This document shows positions 58,621 to 64,000 of a stretch of 64,000 bases of DNA, one piece after another; position 1 is the first letter of the stretch, and each line of letters starts with the position of its first letter. The notes under the pieces are model-generated. The model made no database searches, was not told where the DNA came from, and saw only the letters and a program-made list of their open reading frames with translations. A program made the translations under genes and the position numbers. The stretch is from contig NZ_CAJQNT010000027.1 of the NCBI RefSeq assembly GCF_905479755.1, forward strand, positions 1 to 64,000. Reading direction: 5' to 3'. This DNA is from an uncultured Schumannella sp. Lineage in GTDB: Bacteria > Actinomycetota > Actinomycetes > Actinomycetales > Microbacteriaceae.

Positions 58621-60024
58621 ATGAGCACGACCATTCCCACCCCGACCGCGATCGATGATGCGGCGCTGCAGCAGAAGGCGAAAGACCACCTCTGGATGCA
58701 CTTCTCGCGCCAGTCGGTGCTCGAAGAGCACGGCGCGCCCATCATCGTGAAGGGTGAAGGGCACCACATCTTCGACAGCCACGGCCGCCGCTACTTCGAC
58801 GGTCTCTCCGGGTTGTTCGTCGTCAACGCGGGGCACGGTCGCCGTCGTCTCGCCGAGACCGCGGCGCGCCAGGCGGAAGAGCTGGCCTTCTTCCCGATCT
58901 GGTCCTACGCGCATCCGGCGGCCATCGAACTCGCCGATCGTCTCGCCGACCACGCGCCCGGCGACCTCAACCGCGTCTTCTTCTCCACCGGCGGCGGTGA
59001 GGCCGTCGAAACCGCCTTCAAGCTCGCCAAGTACTACTGGAAGCTGCAGGGCCGCCCCACCAAGCACAAGGTCATTTCGCGCGCCGTCGCCTACCACGGC
59101 ACCCCGCAGGGGGCGCTCGCGATCACCGGCATCCCGGCGATGAAGGAGATGTTCGAACCCGTCACGCCGGGGGGCTTCCGCGTGCCCAACACGAACTTCT
59201 ACCGGGCCGCCGAGATGGGCGCCCCGGCCGACGACCTGGAGAAGTTCGGCATCTGGGCCGCCGACCGCATCGAGGAGATGATTCAGTTCGAGGGGCCGGA
59301 AACGGTCGCCGCGGTCTTCTTGGAACCGGTGCAGAACTCCGGCGGATGCTTCCCGCCGCCGCCCGGATACTTCCAGCGCGTTCGGGAGATCTGCGACCGC
59401 TACGACGTGCTGCTCGTCGCCGACGAGGTCATCACGGGCTTCGGGCGAATCGGGTCAATGTTCGCCTCCACCCACTACGGATTCCAGCCCGACATGATCA
59501 CCTGCGCCAAGGGCATGACAAGCGGCTACTCGCCGATCGGCGCGACGATCGTCTCGGATCGCCTCTACGAGCCCTTCCGCCACGGCACGACGGCGTTCTA
59601 TCACGGCTACACCTTCGGCGGGCACCCGGTCTCGGCCGCGGTCGCCCTGGAGAACCTCGCCATCTTCGAGGAGGAGAAGCTCATCGAGAACGTGCGCGAG
59701 AACTCGCCGGTGTTCCGCGCCACGCTCGAGAAGCTGCTCGACCTTCCGCTCGTCGGCGACGTGCGCGGCGACGGGTACTTCTTCGGGATCGAACTCGTCA
59801 AGGACAAGGCCACGCGCGAGACCTTCAACGACGCGGAGTCCGAACGGCTGCTGCGCGGGTTCTTGTCGAAGGCGCTGTTCGAGGCGGGGCTCTACTGCCG
59901 CGCCGATGACCGCGGCGACCCGGTGATCCAACTCGCGCCGCCGCTGACGATCGGACCCGCCGAGTTCGACGAGATCGAACAGATCCTGCGCTCGGTGCTG
60001 ACCGAAGCCACCTCGCACCTGTAA
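58621..60024 (+). CDS. Class III aminotransferase, putrescine/omega-amine type
   Basis: 467 residues. N-terminal DHLWMHFSRQSVLEEHGAPIIVKGEGHHIFD in pattern is typical of omega-amine:pyruvate and putrescine aminotransferases (SpuC-like). The phosphate loop is FSTGGGEAVETAFKLAK, the PLP aspartate is in VADEVITGFGRIGS and the lysine in ITCAKGMTSGYSPIG. It would convert putrescine (or a related amine) and pyruvate to 4-aminobutanal and alanine. The aldehyde goes to the divergent dehydrogenase and the alanine to Ald. AGAAAGAGG precedes the ATG. Confidence 0.9.
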   Translation: MSTTIPTPTAIDDAALQQKAKDHLWMHFSRQSVLEEHGAPIIVKGEGHHIFDSHGRRYFDGLSGLFVVNAGHGRRRLAETAARQAEELAFFPIWSYAHPAAIELADRLADHAPGDLNRVFFSTGGGEAVETAFKLAKYYWKLQGRPTKHKVISRAVAYHGTPQGALAITGIPAMKEMFEPVTPGGFRVPNTNFYRAAEMGAPADDLEKFGIWAADRIEEMIQFEGPETVAAVFLEPVQNSGGCFPPPPGYFQRVREICDRYDVLLVADEVITGFGRIGSMFASTHYGFQPDMITCAKGMTSGYSPIGATIVSDRLYEPFRHGTTAFYHGYTFGGHPVSAAVALENLAIFEEEKLIENVRENSPVFRATLEKLLDLPLVGDVRGDGYFFGIELVKDKATRETFNDAESERLLRGFLSKALFEAGLYCRADDRGDPVIQLAPPLTIGPAEFDEIEQILRSVLTEATSHL

Positions 60025-60039
60025 CACCGCGACGTCGTC

Positions 60040-61401
60040 GTGACCGCGTACCGCGAGCTGTCGTTCTGGCACGATTCGCTTGACGACGATGACCTCGTCG
60101 CGCGCGCGTCGCTTCCGGGCGACGCCGAGGTCGATGTGGCGATCGTCGGGGCCGGGCTCACCGGACTCTGGACGGCCTGGTATCTGCTGGATCGCGATCC
60201 GGGGCTTCGGATCACGATCCTGGAGAAGGAGATCGCCGGCTTCGGCGCGAGCGGGCGCAATGGCGGCTGGTGCAGCGCCCTGTTCCCGCGCTCGACGGCG
60301 TCGCTCGAGCGCACGCACGGTCGCGAGGCCGCACTGGCGATGCGACGCGCCATGATCGACACGATCGACGAGGTCGGCGAGGTCACCGAGCGCGCCGGAA
60401 TCGCGTGCGACTTCCGGCGCGGCGGCACGGTCGCCTTCGCCCGTTCGGCCGTGCAACTCGACGCGGCCCGCGCCGAGGTCGACGAGGCCCGCGCGTTCGG
60501 TGTCGACCAACTGGAGCTGTGGGGACCCTCCCGCGTGCGCGCCGCCGGCGCCCTCGGAGCGTCGTACGATCCGGCGTGCGCTCGGCTGCATCCGGCGAAG
60601 CTGGTGCGCGGTCTCGCGCGCGCCGTGGAGAGCCGAGGGGCGCAGCTCGCCGAGCACACCGAGGTGCTCGAGATCGCGCCGGGTCGCGTCACGACCGCGC
60701 ACGGAACGGTGCGCGCCGAGCGTGTCGTTCAGGCGACGGAAGGATACGGGGCGGGGTTGGCGTCGACGCACCGACGGATCCTGCCGCTGTATTCGTTGAT
60801 GGTGGCGACCGAGCCGCTGGCGGCGGATGTGTGGGAGGAGATCGGCCTCGCGCACGGCCAGACCTTCAGCGACTACCGCCACCTGCTGATCTACGGCCAG
60901 CGCACGGCCGACGATCGGATCGCGTTCGGCGGCCGGGGCGCGCGGTATCACTTCGGCAGCGCGATCCGCCCCGACTACGATCGGGTTCCGCACGTCTTCG
61001 AGCACCTGCGACGCGCCCTCGTCGACCTGTTCCCCGTGCTCGAGGGCACCCGGATCACGCATCGCTGGGGTGGTCCGCTCGGGGTTCCGCGCGATTGGCA
61101 CGCGCGCGTGAACTTCTCACCGGCGACCGGTCTCGCAAGCGCCGGCGGCTACGTCGGCGACGGACTCTCGACGACCAACCTGGCCGGGCGCACGCTCGCC
61201 GATCTGCTCACCGGGCACGCGTCCGAACTCACGCGCCTGCCGTGGGTGGGGCACACTGCGCGCGACTGGGAGCCGGAGCCGTGGCGCTTTCTGGGCGCCA
61301 ACGCGGGCCTGCTGGCGATGCAGGCCGCCGATGCCGAGGAACGGCTCACGCAGCGGCGCTCGATCATCGCGCGCGCGATGGGCCCGCTCGTCGGTCACTG
61401 A
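60040..61401 (+). CDS. FAD-dependent amine/amino acid oxidoreductase (DAO family)
   Basis: 453 residues. N-terminal dinucleotide fold VDVAIVGAGLTGLWTAWYLL, then EKEIAGFGASGRNGGWCSAL, a mark of the DAO group that includes gamma-glutamylputrescine oxidase (PuuB). The C-terminal FAD contact is GGYVGDGLSTTNLAGRTLADLL in pattern. GTG at 60040 is 15 nt after the aminotransferase stop, so the two are co-transcribed. No gamma-glutamylputrescine synthetase (PuuA) is in the window, so I do not name it PuuB; it may oxidise another amine. A T7 run follows its stop. Confidence 0.85.
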   Translation: MTAYRELSFWHDSLDDDDLVARASLPGDAEVDVAIVGAGLTGLWTAWYLLDRDPGLRITILEKEIAGFGASGRNGGWCSALFPRSTASLERTHGREAALAMRRAMIDTIDEVGEVTERAGIACDFRRGGTVAFARSAVQLDAARAEVDEARAFGVDQLELWGPSRVRAAGALGASYDPACARLHPAKLVRGLARAVESRGAQLAEHTEVLEIAPGRVTTAHGTVRAERVVQATEGYGAGLASTHRRILPLYSLMVATEPLAADVWEEIGLAHGQTFSDYRHLLIYGQRTADDRIAFGGRGARYHFGSAIRPDYDRVPHVFEHLRRALVDLFPVLEGTRITHRWGGPLGVPRDWHARVNFSPATGLASAGGYVGDGLSTTNLAGRTLADLLTGHASELTRLPWVGHTARDWEPEPWRFLGANAGLLAMQAADAEERLTQRRSIIARAMGPLVGH

Positions 61402-61451
61402 TTTTTTTCTGGGCTCGGGAATATCCCTGTCGTCCTGTTGTTTTAGGTGAC

Positions 61452-62009
61452 ATGACAACTACTCTTGCCGCCCACCCGCAGTACCGCGTGGGCACCTGGA
61501 CCCTCGACCCGACCCACTCGACGATCAGCTTCAGCGTGAAGCATCTCGCCATCAGCAAGGTGCGCGGCACCTTCGACACCTTCGACGTGACCGTCACCAC
61601 GGCCGACGACCCGAACGACAGCCGCATCGAGGCGACCATCGACATCGCCTCCGTCAACACCGGACAGCCCCAGCGCGACGCGCACCTGCAGTCCAGTGAC
61701 TTCTTCCTCGTCGCCGAGCACCCCACGGCGACCTTCGTCTCGACCTCCCTCGAGGCGGACGGCGACAACTTCACCCTCACGGGCGACCTCACGCTGCGCG
61801 GAGTCACGAAGCAGATCGTGCTCGCCGGCGAATTCGGAGGCGTCCTGACCGACGGCTACGGCCAGACCAAGGCGGGCGCGAGCGCCACCACCACGATCAA
61901 CCGTCACGACTTCGGCGTCAACTGGAACGCCGCGCTCGAAGCCGGCGGCCTCACCCTCGGCGACGACGTCGCGATCACGATCGAGCTCCAGGTCGTGCGT
62001 CAGCCGTAG
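61452..62009 (+). CDS. YceI family protein
   Basis: 185 residues, a lipocalin-like beta barrel that binds polyisoprenoid or other long lipids. It has GTWTLDPTHSTISFSVKHLAISKVRGTFDTF in pattern at the start, SVNTGQPQRDAHLQSSDFF in the middle and the C-terminal DFGVNWNAALEAGGLTLGDDV. No signal peptide is seen, so it is cytoplasmic here. AGGTGA sits just before the ATG with very short spacing. A strong hairpin follows the gene. Confidence 0.93.
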   Translation: MTTTLAAHPQYRVGTWTLDPTHSTISFSVKHLAISKVRGTFDTFDVTVTTADDPNDSRIEATIDIASVNTGQPQRDAHLQSSDFFLVAEHPTATFVSTSLEADGDNFTLTGDLTLRGVTKQIVLAGEFGGVLTDGYGQTKAGASATTTINRHDFGVNWNAALEAGGLTLGDDVAITIELQVVRQP

Positions 62010-62014
62010 CGCTC

Positions 62015-62046
62015 ACGTGGGGCGGGGAGGCATCCCCGCTCCACGT
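62015..62046 (+). terminator. Hairpin terminator after the YceI gene
   Basis: Stem ACGTGGGGCGGGGA / TCCCCGCTCCACGT, 14 bp with one G-U pair, and a 4-nt loop GGCA, starting 5 nt after the stop codon. No U tract follows, but it is the longest tight hairpin after a gene in the window. Confidence 0.65.
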
Positions 62047-62081
62047 TCCCTGGGAGTCGACCGCACGGCCGACGCACGCGT

Positions 62082-62087
62082 TAGCGT
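62082..62087 (+). promoter_or_regulatory. -10 box before the TspO gene
   Basis: TAGCGT ending 5 nt before the ATG at 62093; probably a leaderless start like the others, though the spacing is one base shorter. Confidence 0.4.
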
Positions 62088-62092
62088 GAAGC

Positions 62093-62623
62093 ATGGCTTC
62101 GACTCCTGAGACCGACTCGACCGTCCGGACGCGCGGACGCTCGGTGCTCGCGCTCATCCTGTTCTTGGTGATCTCCTTCGCCGTCGCCGCCTTCGGCGGG
62201 CTGTCCACCGCGGGCAACGTCGACGGCTGGTACGCGGAGGCGGCGCAGCCCGCGTGGACTCCCCCGAATGTCGTGTTCGGGCCGGTCTGGACGGTGCTCT
62301 ACACGCTCATGTCGGTCGCCGCCTGGCTCGTCTGGCGCACCCCCGACTCCGCAGCACGCGGCCGCGCGCTGCGGCTCTATGTCGCACAGTTGGCCGTCAA
62401 CGCAATCTGGACGCCCGTGTTCTTTGGGCTGGAACCGTTCCTCGGCGCGCCGGCGCTGTGGATCGCGCTCGTCATCATCGTCGTGCTCGACGTGCTCGTG
62501 ATCGCCACGATCGTGCGATTCGCTCCGCTGTCGCGGCTGGCCGCCGCCGCCCTCGTGCCCTACGCGCTCTGGGCGCTGTACGCGACCACGCTCAACGCGG
62601 GTCTCGCGGTGTTGAACTCGTAG
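62093..62623 (+). CDS. tspO: TspO/MBR family membrane protein
   Basis: 176 residues, five membrane helices. It has the family motif YAEAAQPAWTPPNVVFGPVWTVLYTLMSVAAWLVW in pattern (the PxWxPPxxxFxPVWxxLY core) and NAIWTPVFFGL later. TspO proteins bind porphyrins or other ligands and take part in stress responses. The first 16 residues are charged and precede the first helix. It is convergent with the aldo/keto reductase gene 12 bp away. Confidence 0.93.
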   Translation: MASTPETDSTVRTRGRSVLALILFLVISFAVAAFGGLSTAGNVDGWYAEAAQPAWTPPNVVFGPVWTVLYTLMSVAAWLVWRTPDSAARGRALRLYVAQLAVNAIWTPVFFGLEPFLGAPALWIALVIIVVLDVLVIATIVRFAPLSRLAAAALVPYALWALYATTLNAGLAVLNS

Positions 62624-62635
62624 CCGCCGCCAGTC

Positions 62636-63616
62636 CTACTCGCCGCGAGCCGCGGCATCCCCGAGCGGGAAGAGCGCGCCGATCTCGGCGAGCTCGGCCT
62701 CGCTCGCCCGCCACCCCGATCCGGCCGCCGCATTGGTGCGGATCTGCTCGGGCGACGTCGCGCCGGCGATGACGCTCGAGACGACCCCACGACCGAGGAA
62801 CCAGCCGAACGTCGCCTCCAGCAGCGAGATCTCGCGCTCGGCCGCGAAGCGCTCGAACGCCTCGATCGCGTCCCAGGGCGCCTCGTCGGCGATGTGCGGG
62901 CGCTGACGCGAGATGCGCGTGTCGGCGGGCCGCTCGGTGCGCGTGAACTTGCCCGTGAACAGGCCGTTGGCGAGCGGAAAGAAGGGCAGGAATCCGATAC
63001 CGACGTCCTCACTCGCGGGAAGCACCTCGCGCTCGACCTCGCGCGCCAACAGGTTGTACTCGTTCTGGGCGCTGACGAACGGCGCGACGCCGAGGCGTGT
63101 CGCGGCGTCCGCCGCCGCCCTGATCTGCGTCGCGTCGAAGTTCGAGTGCCCGAAGGCGGCGATCTTACCCTCCGTGACGAGTTCATCGAGCGCCGCGATC
63201 GTCTCCTCGATCGGCGTTGACGGGTCGGGCGTGTGCTGCTGGTACAGATCGATGCGTTCGATCCCGAGCCGGGTGAGCGATCCCTCCACGGCGGCGCGCA
63301 GGTAGCTGCGCGATCCCGGTGCGCTGTCGCCCGCGAGGGCGGGGGCGAACTGCGCATGCCCGAACTTGCTCGCGATCACGAGCTCGCCCTCGCGCCCGGC
63401 GAGCGCCTGGCCGAGCAGCGTTTCGCTCAATCCGAACTCGGCACCGTAGATGTCGGCGGTGTCGAACAGCGTCACCCCGGCACCGATCGCGGCATCGATG
63501 ACCGCGCGCACGCCGTCGAGCGTCGCGGTGCGGGTTCCGGCGCGGCCGAGGTTGTTGCAGCCGAGACCAATCGTGGAAACGAGGGGGCCGCGGGTACCGA
63601 GTCGACGAGATTCCAT
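62636..63616 (-). CDS. Aldo/keto reductase
   Basis: 326-residue NADPH-dependent oxidoreductase with a TIM barrel. The catalytic set is Asp and Tyr in LFDTADIYGAEFGLSE, Lys in VIASKFGHA and a His in LYQQHTPDPSTPIEET; the C-terminal cofactor loop is VIAGATSPEQIRTNAAA. It belongs to the AKR group acting on aldehydes and ketones with unknown natural substrate. The ATG lies 6 nt after TAGGCT (63623-63628). Confidence 0.92.
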   Translation of the reverse strand: MESRRLGTRGPLVSTIGLGCNNLGRAGTRTATLDGVRAVIDAAIGAGVTLFDTADIYGAEFGLSETLLGQALAGREGELVIASKFGHAQFAPALAGDSAPGSRSYLRAAVEGSLTRLGIERIDLYQQHTPDPSTPIEETIAALDELVTEGKIAAFGHSNFDATQIRAAADAATRLGVAPFVSAQNEYNLLAREVEREVLPASEDVGIGFLPFFPLANGLFTGKFTRTERPADTRISRQRPHIADEAPWDAIEAFERFAAEREISLLEATFGWFLGRGVVSSVIAGATSPEQIRTNAAAGSGWRASEAELAEIGALFPLGDAAARGE

Positions 63617-63622
63617 AGCGGA

Positions 63623-63628
63623 AGCCTA
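63623..63628 (-). promoter_or_regulatory. -10 box of a probably leaderless aldo/keto reductase promoter
   Basis: TAGGCT on the minus strand, 6 nt before the ATG at 63616, the same box and spacing as at proS and ispG within one base. Confidence 0.55.
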
Positions 63629-63711
63629 CGGCGACGCCTCCTCCCCCGCCCGCGCAGGAGTCCCGGCCACACGGTGTCCGATTTCCGCGCGTTGCGGCCG
63701 GGATCGCTGGC

Positions 63712-63717
63712 TACGCT
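63712..63717 (+). promoter_or_regulatory. -10 box of a probably leaderless ogt promoter
   Basis: TACGCT ending 6 nt before the ATG at 63724, identical in sequence and spacing to the box before ald. TTGCGG at 63692-63697 is a possible -35. Confidence 0.5.
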
Positions 63718-63723
63718 CGAACC

Positions 63724-64000
63724 ATGTCAGCCACGGATGCCCTCCCGCACTCACTGCGACGCCTCGATTCGCCGCTCGGTCGCATCGAACTCCTCGGCGA
63801 CGGTGCCGCCGTCACCTCGTTGTCGATCGAGTGCCGCGGCGCACTGCCGCACGACGACCTTCCGGAGTCGAGCGACGCCGTCCTCGACCGTGCCGCGACG
63901 CAACTCGCCGAGTACTTCGCCGGAACCCGCCACGCCTTCGATGTCCCCGTGTCGCTGGCGGGCACCGAGTTCCAGCGCGCCGTCTGGGAACAGCTCGTCG
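63724..64000 (+). CDS. ogt: Methylated-DNA--protein-cysteine methyltransferase, partial
   Basis: The first 92 codons of an O6-alkylguanine-DNA alkyltransferase, cut by the right edge. The N-terminal ribonuclease-like region LRRLDSPLGRIELLGDGAAVTSLSIE and the linker DRAATQLAEYFAGTRHAFDVPVSLAGTEFQRAVWEQL in pattern are characteristic. The DNA-binding helix and the PCHRV active-site cysteine lie beyond the window, so activity cannot be judged here. Confidence 0.88.
   Translation, partial: MSATDALPHSLRRLDSPLGRIELLGDGAAVTSLSIECRGALPHDDLPESSDAVLDRAATQLAEYFAGTRHAFDVPVSLAGTEFQRAVWEQLV

Noticed and set aside
60040-61401. Naming the FAD oxidoreductase PuuB
   Set aside because: Sequence is compatible, but puuA, puuC and puuD are not in the window and the DAO family has many substrates.
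61402-61451. Rho-independent terminator at the T7 run after the FAD oxidoreductase gene
   Set aside because: There is a T tract but no stable hairpin before it.

Overview
The window is about two-thirds G+C or higher and uses GTG starts freely. Its housekeeping genes (infB with a long Gly/Pro/Ala linker, ylxR, nusA, rbfA, proS, ispG, rseP, dxr) look like those of a high-GC Gram-positive actinobacterium, most likely a member of the Microbacteriaceae. That placement rests on protein style and gene order, since no search was run. No tRNA, rRNA, CRISPR array, transposase, integrase or phage gene was seen.

Bases 1-27200, mostly leftward: a housekeeping backbone runs dxr - rseP - ispG - proS - nusA - ylxR - infB - rbfA. 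Accessory blocks break it up. A PadR-type regulator plus membrane protein (23330-25068) sits between dxr and rseP. A 12-gene, tightly overlapping operon (10668-21710) sits between rseP and ispG; it encodes a HAAT-family ABC importer, an acyl-CoA-ligase-like protein, a TetR regulator, 3-hydroxybutyrate dehydrogenase, two alpha/beta hydrolases and both subunits of a 3-oxoacid CoA-transferase. It reads as uptake of 3-hydroxybutyrate (or an ester or related short acid) and conversion through acetoacetate to acetoacetyl-CoA. A DUF559 protein and clusters of a palindromic repeat sit between proS and nusA, where rimP would usually be.

Bases 27284-39072: amino and polyamine metabolism. There are two GABA aminotransferase paralogues, a third class-III aminotransferase encoded with a PotABCD-type ABC importer, and alanine dehydrogenase. 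Among them lie an OsmC-like protein, a small unknown protein and a membrane-anchored HEXXH protein. A second palindromic repeat family fills the convergent gap at 31816-32197.

Bases 39058-56534: a nine-gene leftward cluster of about 17.5 kb. In transcription order it holds an FHA protein, PP2C phosphatase, Ser/Thr kinase with FN3-like ectodomain, a 1970-residue Ig/FN3 repeat protein, MoxR ATPase, DUF58 protein, a transglutaminase-like membrane protein whose catalytic Cys and His are replaced, a zinc-ribbon/FHA protein, and an EccC/FtsK-like ATPase. It resembles and extends the PFNA cluster reported in Bifidobacterium. It is the most interesting system here: apparently a phospho-signalled envelope assembly of unknown function.

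Bases 56590-64000: a second polyamine block (aldehyde dehydrogenase divergent from an Lrp regulator, class-III aminotransferase and FAD oxidoreductase), then YceI, TspO, an aldo/keto reductase and the start of an ogt-type DNA repair gene cut by the window edge.

Across the window many start codons lie exactly 6-7 nt after a TANNNT-like -10 box, which points to widespread leaderless transcription.
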